From: CAYJVB01 sp964373575
GTDB lineage: Archaea > Aenigmatarchaeota > Aenigmatarchaeia > CG10238-14
Assembly: GCA_964373575.1 (NCBI GenBank)
Contig: CAYJVB010000021.1
Span: 1 to 14,013, forward strand
Reading direction: 5' to 3'
DNA: 14,013 nt
Translations under genes and position numbers: made by a program
Shown here: positions 6,783 to 12,562 of the stretch, piece by piece
Position numbering within the stretch: the stretch's first letter is position 1
How the letters are laid out: each line of letters starts with the position of its first letter
The notes under the pieces: model-generated
Databases searched by the model: none
Told to the model about the DNA's origin: nothing
Seen by the model: the letters and a program-made list of their open reading frames with translations, nothing else

Positions 6783-6875
6783 CTACCAATCTTGTTCAAA
6801 TTCTTCAGTCTCTTCTTCACTATCCCAATCGTCAGTATCCCAATCATTTTCTTCGTCATCTTCCCATTTCAACAT
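6783..6875 (-). CDS. 30-aa extremely acidic tryptophan-rich miniprotein
   Basis: A very short gene on the reverse strand encoding 30 residues, of which 17 are Asp or Glu and 4 are Trp (positions 4, 12, 17, 30). The middle reads DWDTDDWDSEEETEEFEQDW, and the only basic residue is K3. Evidence that it is real: the ribosome site GAGGTG (complement of 6881-6886) lies exactly 5 bases before the ATG, and a TATA-like box (TTTAAATA on the reverse strand, near 6929-6936) lies upstream. I know of no family for it. A disordered acidic peptide of this kind might mimic nucleic acid or bind a basic protein or metal, but that is speculation. It is divergent from the SufT-like gene. Confidence 0.65.
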   Translation of the reverse strand: MLKWEDDEENDWDTDDWDSEEETEEFEQDW

Positions 6876-6958
6876 TTGTTCACCTCGATTTGGTGCAATA
6901 TTTGCTTATTATTGTAGTAAGCAACAAGTATTTAAAGTTTTATATGATGCATTAGTAA

Positions 6959-6974
6959 TGGAATTTTAATTCCA
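6959..6974. promoter_or_regulatory. TGGAATT dyad between divergent genes
   Basis: TGGAATTTTAATTCCA is a perfect 7-bp inverted repeat with a 2-base centre. It lies between the acidic miniprotein gene and the SufT-like gene, close to both promoters. A regulator site is plausible, but no regulator is assigned. Confidence 0.4.
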
Positions 6975-7027
6975 GCTAAATAGGAAGATGTATTATAACT
7001 TGAAAATTAAATTAATGATGTGATAAT

Positions 7028-7324
7028 ATGGTAACAGAACAAGAAGTAATTGAAACTTTGAAAGAGTGTTATGATCCAGAGATACCCATCAACATTGTAG
7101 ACTTGGGCCTAGTTTATGAAACTAAAATAAAGCAAGACAAAGTTTATGTAAAGATGACTCTGACATCACCATTCTGCCCTATGAGCTCTTTCATACAATC
7201 TGATATTAAAAACAAACTTGAAAACCTTGATGGTGTAAATGAGGCTGAAGTTGAAATTGTATGGGAACCTCCGTGGACCCCTGACAAAGTTAGTGACGCA
7301 GCTAAAGCACAACTGGGACTTTAA
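7028..7324 (+). CDS. SufT/MIP18-family Fe-S cluster assembly factor
   Basis: A 98-residue DUF59/MIP18-like protein, probably a cytoplasmic factor that helps load iron-sulfur clusters onto target proteins. The family signature DPEIPINIVDLGLVYE (16-31) and the conserved cysteine loop TSPFCPMSS with C50 are intact. The acidic GVNEAEVEIVWEPPWTPDKVS segment and a short C-terminal helix follow. The length is normal for the single-domain form. A TGTGATAAT sequence before ATG 7028 is a weak ribosome site. The Rieske protein in this window is one possible client, though the genes are far apart. Confidence 0.9.
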   Translation: MVTEQEVIETLKECYDPEIPINIVDLGLVYETKIKQDKVYVKMTLTSPFCPMSSFIQSDIKNKLENLDGVNEAEVEIVWEPPWTPDKVSDAAKAQLGL

Positions 7325-7366
7325 TTATCGCTAGCTTACAATAATTAAATCAACCAGTTTTTCTGA

Positions 7367-7540
7367 TTAATAATAAACTGGAACGCTTGGTAATACTGTT
7401 CTGACTTCCTCTTTCAATTCTAGTGGAGCTATTTTTATTTTTTTCACTGAGTCACAGCCCCTACAAACGAAAGTACCTACACGACCTTCTCTTGTTCTCA
7501 ACACCATTATATTCTCGCATTTGTTACAAAATGCCAGCAC
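7367..7540 (-). CDS. Small zinc-ribbon protein, RPB9/TFS N-terminal-like
   Basis: A 57-residue protein with four cysteines in two knuckles, C5-x2-C8 and C26-x2-C29, giving a zinc ribbon like the N-terminal domain of archaeal TFS/RpoM and RNA polymerase subunit RPB9 (LAFCNKCENIMVLRT ... FVCRGCDS). The second, catalytic ribbon of TFS is missing, so cleavage-stimulating activity is unlikely; it may bind polymerase or be an orphan ribbon. I chose GTG 7540 because the ribosome site GGGTGAT lies 4 bases upstream (complement of 7545-7551). The upstream GTG at 7549 falls inside that site. It is convergent with the SufT-like gene. Confidence 0.75.
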   Translation of the reverse strand: MLAFCNKCENIMVLRTREGRVGTFVCRGCDSVKKIKIAPLELKEEVRTVLPSVPVYY

Positions 7541-7688
7541 ATTAATCACCCTTTTGTTTTTTTACAAAAACGAAGAATTACAAATCAAACACGTTTTCTT
7601 AAAAATGTACAGTTAAATTATAAAGGTCATCTCAAAAAGGAGAATCATCCCAAATTAGCAGATTGAGTCCTTTTGATTATTATTTAAT

Positions 7689-7761
7689 GTGGAATATACA
7701 GTAAATACGTGACAGAATTCAAAAACTGAGTTGAAGTTTTGCATACTCATTTATATTCCAC
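7689..7761. other. Nested inverted repeat in the 425-bp gap before asnS
   Basis: GTGGAATATA (7689-7698) and TATATTCCAC (7752-7761) are perfect 10-bp complements. Between them, AAAACT and AGTTTT enclose a 7-base loop. This could be a structured transcript or paired operator sites; the half-site TGGAAT also occurs in the 6959-6974 dyad. Elsewhere between 7541 and 7920 I see only AT-rich sequence with TATA-like runs (7678-7686, 7783-7792) and no convincing gene. Confidence 0.35.
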
Positions 7762-7924
7762 TTATATTATAATGGTATGTTAACTATATAAATTTCTCTA
7801 AAAAAAATTTCATAACACTGTTATTATTTTTCTGAAAAGAAGACAAACAAAGGCTTAACCACTAAAAAATTTTTATTAATGCTTATTCAATTCTTGTTAC
7901 TCAGCTTTGGTGAAACAATAGGCA

Positions 7925-7932
7925 TTTAAATA
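7925..7932 (+). promoter_or_regulatory. TATA box of asnS leader transcript
   Basis: TTTAAATA predicts transcription from about 7954, which gives asnS an unusually long leader of about 100 bases containing a tiny ORF and a possible stem. Confidence 0.6.
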
Positions 7933-7965
7933 TTAATAGAAACAATTCTTAGTTAGGTGCTACAA

Positions 7966-7992
7966 ATGCACGGTGGATACCAAAACTCATAA
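7966..7992 (+). CDS. Tiny upstream ORF (8 codons) in the asnS leader
   Basis: ATG CAC GGT GGA TAC CAA AAC TCA TAA encodes MHGGYQNS. AGGTG (7955-7959) sits 6 bases before the ATG, a good ribosome-site spacing. The next-to-last sense codon is an Asn codon, upstream of the gene for asparaginyl-tRNA synthetase. Codons 3-5 form one side of a stem with 8017-8024. Such a short frame could occur by chance, so translation and a regulatory role are hypotheses. Confidence 0.35.
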   Translation: MHGGYQNS

Positions 7993-8024
7993 GTTGATTT
8001 CCAGTGTTTATTTAGCGTGTCCAC
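7973..8024 (+). promoter_or_regulatory. Possible leader stem upstream of asnS
   Basis: GTGGATAC (7973-7980) can pair with GTGTCCAC (8017-8024), 8 bp with one G-U pair, around a 36-base loop. The stem overlaps the tiny ORF, so translation of that ORF would open it. The asnS ribosome site GGTGAT (8047-8052) lies downstream and outside the stem. Confidence 0.3.
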
Positions 8025-8056
8025 TACATTTTTCTCAGTTCCTTTTGGTGATTTAA

Positions 8057-9355
8057 ATGAAGTACACTGACGTATCCCAAATTTTGGCTGGCGAATCCCA
8101 ACCGGAAGTTGTAATTCATGGATGGTTACATCATAAAAGGTCAAGCGGTGGCATACAATTTCTGTTAGTAAGAGATGGAACTGGCTTCGTTCAGGCAACT
8201 GTTAGAAAGGAAAAATTTGATCCAAAGATATTTGAGACTATTGAAAAGGCAACTTTAGAGTCTACAGTAGAGATTCATGGTCAAGTTAAGAGGGATGAAA
8301 GGGCTCCGGGTGGTTATGAATTACTGGTCAGCGATGTAAAAATTTTGTTCAAAGCAGAGGAAGATTTTCCCATAAGTAAAAAACATCATGGACCGGATTT
8401 TCTTTTAGATCAGAGGCACTTTTGGGTTAGAAGCCACAAAATGTTCAAGATAATGAAGATCAGGGCAGAGTTATTGCGAGCAGCGAGAGAGTGGTTGGAG
8501 AAGGAGGGTTTCACGGAAATCCATGTTCCAGTCATCGTTGGAGCTGCTGTGGAAGGTGGTTCAACATTATTTGAACTTAAATACTTTGATAAGTTGGCTT
8601 ACTTAACTCAAAGCTGGCAGCTATATGCTGAGGCTGTTGTTACATCACTAGGAAAAATATATACCATTGCCCCGTCATTCAGGGCGGAGAAATCAAAAAC
8701 AAGGAGACATTTGACGGAATATTGGCACCTTGAATTAGAGATACCATTTGGTGGTTTAGAAGATATAATGAAGATTGAGGAAGAAATGATTACTTACATG
8801 GCTCATGCTGCTGCGAAAAAGTATCCTGAAGAATTGCAAAGTTTGGGCAGAGATCCAAAGGATTTGCTGAAGATAATGCCGCCATTTAAAAGAATAACTT
8901 ACGACGAGGCTATAAAGATTTTACAGAAAGATGGAGTTAAATTACAATGGGGAGATGATATTGATTGGAGGCATGAAAAAGTTCTAACATCCCATTTTGA
9001 TCAACCATTTTTCTTGTCACATTTTCCTGCTGGCATTAAAGCATTTTATCACAAACCTGATCCTTCTAGAAGGGAGGTTACATTGTCTGCTGATATGCTT
9101 GCGCCGGAGGGTTATGGAGAGGTTATTGGCGGTGGACAAAGAATACATGATTATGATGAATTGATGCAGAGGATTAAAGAAGAGAAATTAGATTCTTCGT
9201 CTTACCAATGGTATTTGGATTTGAGAAAATATGGGACGATGCCGCATGCAGGATTTGGAATGGGCGTGGAAAGGGTTGTTAGATGGATATGCAAGTTGAC
9301 ACATATAAGGGATGCTATCTTATTCCCAAGATTATTGAATAGGGTTTACCCATAG
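8057..9355 (+). CDS. asnS: Asparaginyl-tRNA synthetase, archaeal type
   Basis: A 432-residue class IIb aminoacyl-tRNA synthetase that charges tRNA-Asn in the cytoplasm. The N-terminal OB-fold anticodon-binding domain covers about 17-100 (VIHGWLHHKRSSGGIQFLLVRDG), and the catalytic core runs from about 120 to the end. Motif 2 is FRAEKSKTRRHLTEYWHLELE (208-228) and motif 3 GFGMGVERVVRWI (399-411), with HIRDAILFPR near the C-terminus. HLTEYWHLE and VRWICKLTHIRDA favour AsnRS over AspRS. The ribosome site GGTGAT (8047-8052) precedes ATG 8057. The next gene, 52 bases downstream on the same strand, is tRNA-Asn itself. Having AsnRS means tRNA-Asn can be charged directly. Confidence 0.93.
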   Translation: MKYTDVSQILAGESQPEVVIHGWLHHKRSSGGIQFLLVRDGTGFVQATVRKEKFDPKIFETIEKATLESTVEIHGQVKRDERAPGGYELLVSDVKILFKAEEDFPISKKHHGPDFLLDQRHFWVRSHKMFKIMKIRAELLRAAREWLEKEGFTEIHVPVIVGAAVEGGSTLFELKYFDKLAYLTQSWQLYAEAVVTSLGKIYTIAPSFRAEKSKTRRHLTEYWHLELEIPFGGLEDIMKIEEEMITYMAHAAAKKYPEELQSLGRDPKDLLKIMPPFKRITYDEAIKILQKDGVKLQWGDDIDWRHEKVLTSHFDQPFFLSHFPAGIKAFYHKPDPSRREVTLSADMLAPEGYGEVIGGGQRIHDYDELMQRIKEEKLDSSSYQWYLDLRKYGTMPHAGFGMGVERVVRWICKLTHIRDAILFPRLLNRVYP

Positions 9356-9407
9356 TAAGTTAATAGAATAAATATTCGAATGATATTTTATGTTAAGCCC
9401 TCGTGAA

Positions 9408-9514
9408 GCTCCCGTATTTATAGGGAAGAGCTCAGTGGTAGAGCAGTTGATTAGCTAATAGCTAAGCTGAAGCTGTTAACCAAAAGGTCGAGAGTTCGAA
9501 TCTCTCCGGGGGCG
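9408..9514 (+). tRNA. tRNA-Asn (anticodon GTT) with two non-canonical introns
   Basis: Acceptor GCTCCCG (9408-9414) pairs with CGGGGGC (9507-9513), and G73 is at 9514. Two insertions interrupt it. Intron 1, 9416-9428 (13 nt), lies between positions 8 and 9; its motif is helix TCCC/GGGA, GT^A in the loop, AG^A in the bulge, and outer helix AGC/GCT. Intron 2, 9450-9471 (22 nt), lies between positions 30 and 31; helix CAGT/GCTG is flanked by 3-base bulges TG^A and AA^G, with inner stem TTAGC/GCTAA. Splicing gives a 72-nt tRNA with D arm GCTC-AGTGGTA-GAGC, anticodon loop CTGTTAA and T arm GAGAG-TTCGAAT-CTCTC. Pair 27-43 is a G-A mismatch. A TATA-like TATTTTA (9384-9390) lies upstream. Confidence 0.85.
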
Positions 9515-9581
9515 CTTAATTTTTATTCTGTCAAGTCTTACAAAAAAACAAATATTTAATCTTAATTTCCTCTTCAGTATT

Positions 9582-10058
9582 ATGTATTATGTTGGCAGTA
9601 TTTATTCACAAGAACTTGTTAGAACATCTACTGGATTTCCTTTTATTTTATACACTTTTACTAACGCGATTACAGATGGCGTATATACTCCTGAATATCC
9701 ACCAGAGAAATTTCTTTTAGATATTGCTGATCAACACCCAGATATTATAGCTCCACCAAGATTATACTGTATAGCTTATGCGTGGAATGCGTCATACGAT
9801 GGTCAACCAGTTAAGGCAATGGATGTGTTTGGTTACGAGTTTGATGTTGATTGGAAAAAATGCAATCCTGATATAGATATAAGAACTTACCGTGGATTAG
9901 GTAATGATATAATTGTGCCAGATAGCAGTGTTCTTAGTTGTGGAACTGCACAAATAATAAATGGTATAGAAGAAGTATATAGGAGAAGAACAGGGGACTT
10001 AGAACATTATCTCAGATGGCGGCCTGAATTAGGTGAATTACTTCTATTAAGAGAATAA
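9582..10058 (+). CDS. Protein of unknown function
   Basis: A 158-residue soluble protein I do not recognise. It has no signal peptide, membrane helix or obvious catalytic motif. The sequence alternates predicted strands and loops in the first two thirds (ELVRTSTGFPFILYTFTN, RLYCIAYAWNASYDG, MDVFGYEFDVDW), then ends in helices with IINGIEEVYRRRTGDLEHYLRWRPELGELLLL. Three cysteines (63, 94 and 119) are scattered. A TATA box (AATATTTAAT, 9551-9560) is centred about 26 bases before ATG 9582, predicting a leaderless mRNA and supporting this start. It follows tRNA-Asn by 67 bases on the same strand. Confidence 0.7.
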   Translation: MYYVGSIYSQELVRTSTGFPFILYTFTNAITDGVYTPEYPPEKFLLDIADQHPDIIAPPRLYCIAYAWNASYDGQPVKAMDVFGYEFDVDWKKCNPDIDIRTYRGLGNDIIVPDSSVLSCGTAQIINGIEEVYRRRTGDLEHYLRWRPELGELLLLRE

Positions 10059-10135
10059 CTGTAGTTATTAGTTGCAGTTTTCGAAGGATACCAAATAAAA
10101 AGGTTTATATTATAGGAGTTAAAAATATAATTTGT

Positions 10136-10404
10136 ATGGTTAATAAAGAAACTATTTATGCTACACTTATAAATTTCGTAGGCATAATTTTGATGTTTGT
10201 ATCAATATCTTTCTTCCGATAATCTTTGTGATAATATTTCCACTGGTTTGTTATTTTATCACTTATCGCTATTTCAAAGAAAAATTTTGGAAAGCATTTG
10301 CATTTAGTATTGTTTTGATGATAATTCTCTTTATAGCGAGCATTGTTGTGTTTATACACACTCCTTTAGGTACAAGTTTTATTAAGGCTAAATATGGTGT
10401 TTAA
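10136..10404 (+). pseudogene. Small membrane protein gene split by a frameshift
   Basis: The first frame begins at ATG 10136 and encodes a hydrophobic helix (INFVGIILMFVSISFF) before a stop at 10220-10222. The next frame carries on without interruption as IIFVIIFPLVCYFITYRY, a second helix (FSIVLMIILFIASIVVFI) and stops at 10402-10404. One extra base near 10210-10219 would join them into an 89-residue protein with about three membrane helices. A TATA-like TTTATATT near 10103-10111 is suitably placed for a leaderless mRNA. The stop lies 2 bases before the start of the next membrane gene, so they form one operon. Family unknown; a sequencing error is as likely as true decay. Confidence 0.6.
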
Positions 10405-10406
10405 AA

Positions 10407-10736
10407 GTGGAAGATGAATCAAGGAAAAAAGAAGTTAAACAAATCGTTTATTTATTGGTTTTTGTTTGGATTTTGAACATTGTTATTTGGGGATATTTGT
10501 TTTATTCTGGAACTATTTCTTTTCAAATTACTTCTATAATTGGTTTATTACCTTTATTTTTGATACCTTTGATTATAGTAGGTTTATGGTCATTTAAAAA
10601 GTGGGGATTAATATTAGGATATATCCTTTCAGTAATTGTTTTAATAAATTCAATAACCTCAGTTAACATAATTGGAATAATAGTATGGGGAATTGTATTT
10701 TACTATTTATATAAATCTAGGAATATTTTTTCTTAA
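10407..10736 (+). CDS. Four-helix membrane protein of unknown function
   Basis: A 109-residue protein with a short charged N-terminus (MEDESRKKEVKQ) and four membrane helices at about 12-33, 42-60, 66-84 and 86-102. It ends in a basic LYKSRNIFS tail, so the C-terminus is probably cytoplasmic. I do not recognise the family, although the SFKKWGLILGYILS segment is common in small archaeal and bacterial membrane proteins. The start is GTG at 10407, two bases after the preceding stop, with GGTG (10396-10399) as a ribosome site. Translation is therefore likely coupled to the broken gene upstream. Confidence 0.7.
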   Translation: MEDESRKKEVKQIVYLLVFVWILNIVIWGYLFYSGTISFQITSIIGLLPLFLIPLIIVGLWSFKKWGLILGYILSVIVLINSITSVNIIGIIVWGIVFYYLYKSRNIFS

Positions 10737-10798
10737 CTTTTCGGACGCCCTACCCTGACGATTGAATTTTATTTCGACTCCCTAATCCAAAAACAATT

Positions 10799-11194
10799 TC
10801 ATAATAAACCAGACTTATGAAAATGAAAATCAAGAAATGGTGTTGTGTTAAAAAGAAATATATCTTTAGGATTAATCCATTTGAAGTCCATTAATTCTTT
10901 TTTGTTCAGTTTTAGTTTGTCGATCGTGATAACATATAATTTGACTTTCCAATAACTATTATCTAATTTTCTTTTATATGGGGAGATTGCCTTGATAACT
11001 TTAGTAACATTAGCACCTAGCTCTTCTTTTATTTCTCGCTTTAAGCATTCTTCGAATGTTTCATTTGCTTTTATGTGACCCCCAGGTATTGACCATAGAC
11101 TAGAATATATTTCTACATTTGGAGCGCGTTTGACGATCAAAACTTTATTTTGTTTATTAACAATTATCGCATGAAAAACAGTATGGATTTCCAT
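10799..11194 (-). CDS. Nudix hydrolase
   Basis: A 131-residue Nudix-fold pyrophosphohydrolase with a complete Nudix box, G39-x5-E45-x7-R53-E54-I55-x-E57-E58-x-G60-A61, which binds magnesium and cleaves a nucleoside diphosphate linked to another group. The preceding WSIPGGHI is typical of the MutT-like subgroup. The substrate cannot be read from sequence; damaged nucleotides or nucleotide sugars are possible. The gene is convergent with the membrane gene on its left. To its right lies a 279-base gap with a less AT-rich composition and an attC-like hairpin. An acquired origin is possible but not shown. Confidence 0.9.
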   Translation of the reverse strand: MEIHTVFHAIIVNKQNKVLIVKRAPNVEIYSSLWSIPGGHIKANETFEECLKREIKEELGANVTKVIKAISPYKRKLDNSYWKVKLYVITIDKLKLNKKELMDFKWINPKDIFLFNTTPFLDFHFHKSGLL

Positions 11195-11313
11195 AATAAT
11201 ATTATTAGCTTCATCAATTTAACTAAGAGATTTGTAATAGAATAATGTCGTTCTCCCCTAGCGATTTCTCCGAATTGCTTCGTAATTCTCGATTTTTTCT
11301 TTCAGAAAAAAGG

Positions 11314-11411
11314 ACTTAACAACGCTTATACGGTTTCGCCTTCGTTCTGCCGCTCAGCTCCACCCAAATTTTTCCTCACAAAAAAACTGCGTATAAGCGC
11401 ATACGTTATAC
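11314..11411. repeat. attC-like imperfect hairpin (integron recombination-site candidate)
   Basis: A 98-base dyad. CGCTTATACG (11323-11332) pairs perfectly with CGTATAAGCG (11390-11399). The stem continues as GTTT/AAAC, with TG at 11388-11389 left unpaired. Outside lie ACTTAAC (11314-11320), which fits RYYYAAC and, read on the other strand, GTTRRRY, and GTTATAC (11405-11411), one base off. Outer boxes, inner stem, extrahelical bases and a terminal loop are the layout of an integron attC site. Inner spacers are uneven (2 and 5 bases), and no integrase or second site is in the window. A terminator, or a remnant of another mobile element, is the alternative. The flank is richer in G and C than its surroundings. 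Confidence 0.4.
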
Positions 11412-11473
11412 AAAACCACTACTAAATAACATAATTGTTAGTATTTTTTATTTCTAGAGTAATTAGTATTATT

Positions 11474-11560
11474 GGATCCGTGCGGAAACTGGATATCCGG
11501 CGAGGCTTCGGTCAAGAAGGGAGATACCTCGAGTTGGGGGTTCAAATCCCTCCGGGTCCA
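11474..11560 (+). tRNA. tRNA-Arg (anticodon TCG) with 14-nt canonical intron
   Basis: Acceptor GGATCCG (11474-11480) pairs with CGGGTCC (11553-11559), and A73 is at 11560. The D arm is CGGA/TCCG and the T arm GGGGG-TTCAAAT-CCCTC. The anticodon stem CGAGG/CCTCG holds a 21-base loop. Removing 11512-11525 leaves CTTCGGA with anticodon TCG at 11508-11510. The splice motif is helix CTTC/GGAG, cut GG^T on the 5' side and AT^A on the 3' side, between positions 37 and 38. A TATA-like TTTTTTATTT lies about 26 bases upstream. No CCA is encoded. Confidence 0.95.
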
Positions 11561-11588
11561 AAATATTGGAAATTAGTGGTTGATGTAT

Positions 11589-12554
11589 ATGTATGCAGTT
11601 CAGATAAAGGAAAATGGAAAACTCATCTGGGAAAAAACTGAAGATCCAATATTGAAAAATGGGGAGGCTTTAATAGAAGTTAAAGCAGTTGGAGTAAATA
11701 GAGCCGATATTCTTCAAAGAAAAGGGCTTTATCCGCCACCCAAAGGGGCTTCTGAAATTTTAGGATTAGAATTATCTGGTAGAATATTAGAATTGAAAGG
11801 GAATTCAAAATGGCAAATAGATGATAATATTATGATATTAGTTGGTGGAGGCGCATATGCTACTAAAGCTGCAGTGCCTATTGATATGCTTCTTCCTGTA
11901 CCTTCTACATATGGCTATGAAGAGGCCGCAGCAATTCCAGAATCACTATATACTTCCTATTTGAACTTAATAATAGAAGGTGAATTAAAAAAGAATGAAA
12001 CCGTTTTAATACATTCAGCTGCTGGTGGCATTGGTTCTACTGCTATTCAGCTAGCAAAATCAACTGGTGCAAAAGTTGTTGCAACTTGTGGGTCTGAAGA
12101 AAAAATAAAATTTTGCAGATCGCTTGGTGCTGATTTTGTAGTAAATTACAAAGAAGCTGATTTTGAGAATAATTTAAAAGAGATACAACCTGAAGGATTT
12201 GATTTAATTTTTGATACAGTTGGAAGTAATGAATATGCTAAGATGCATGTCAATTTGCTAAAACCCAATGGAAGATGGATTTTAATTGGTTTATTAGGAG
12301 GAATAAAAGCTGAAATAAATTTTGCAGATTTGCTGAGAAAAAATATTCTCTTAAAAGGCTCAACACTCAGAAATAAACCTTTAGCCTTTAAAATTAATTT
12401 GACAAACCATATTGCTAAAACTTTTTTACCTCTATATGAATTAGGGAAAATGAAATCAGTAATCAGCAAAGTTTTTCCAATACAAGAAGCTGAAGCAGCT
12501 CATCAATACATGCTTGAAAATAAGGTTAAAGGGAAAATCGTATTGAAGGCTTGA
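11589..12554 (+). CDS. NAD(P)H quinone oxidoreductase-like MDR enzyme (PIG3 type)
   Basis: A 321-residue zinc-independent medium-chain dehydrogenase/reductase close to the PIG3 quinone oxidoreductase group, expected to use NADPH in the cytoplasm. From ATG 11589, the N-terminal GroES-like domain contains VGVNRADILQRKGLYPPP (34-51) and GLELSGRI (59-66). The Rossmann domain starts with TVLIHSAAGGIGSTAIQLAK (138-157), and the chain ends in the usual KGKIVLKA. Catalytic and structural zinc cysteines are absent, as expected. I prefer ATG 11589 over ATG 11583 and TTG 11580 because MYAVQI matches the family's first strand. The gene starts 28 bases after tRNA-Arg. The substrate is inferred. Confidence 0.87.
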   Translation: MYAVQIKENGKLIWEKTEDPILKNGEALIEVKAVGVNRADILQRKGLYPPPKGASEILGLELSGRILELKGNSKWQIDDNIMILVGGGAYATKAAVPIDMLLPVPSTYGYEEAAAIPESLYTSYLNLIIEGELKKNETVLIHSAAGGIGSTAIQLAKSTGAKVVATCGSEEKIKFCRSLGADFVVNYKEADFENNLKEIQPEGFDLIFDTVGSNEYAKMHVNLLKPNGRWILIGLLGGIKAEINFADLLRKNILLKGSTLRNKPLAFKINLTNHIAKTFLPLYELGKMKSVISKVFPIQEAEAAHQYMLENKVKGKIVLKA

Positions 12555-12562
12555 ATTTTTTA

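Noticed and set aside
7655..7750. 31-aa reverse-strand ORF (MSMQNFNSVFEF...)
   Set aside because: It lies within the nested inverted repeat, has no ribosome site and has unremarkable composition; probably chance.
7971..7982. T-box-like GGTGGATACC in the asnS leader
   Set aside because: It recalls the bacterial T-box antiterminator bulge, but no specifier loop, stem I or terminator is visible, and T-boxes are not expected in archaea.
9397..9403. GCCCTCG as an alternative acceptor strand, starting tRNA-Asn at 9397
   Set aside because: It also pairs with CGGGGGC, but would require a 24-nt insert at positions 8-9 with no proper bulge-helix-bulge. GCTCCCG at 9408 gives a canonical motif and a normal D arm.
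10156..10359. 67-codon reverse ORF
   Set aside because: It is antisense to the frame-broken membrane gene, whose hydrophobic frames are the better explanation.
11435..11641. Plus-strand ORF across tRNA-Arg
   Set aside because: It runs through the tRNA and into the oxidoreductase in another frame; no coding evidence.
12146..12469. 107-codon reverse ORF inside the oxidoreductase gene
   Set aside because: It is an antisense shadow of a well-supported MDR gene with full family motifs.
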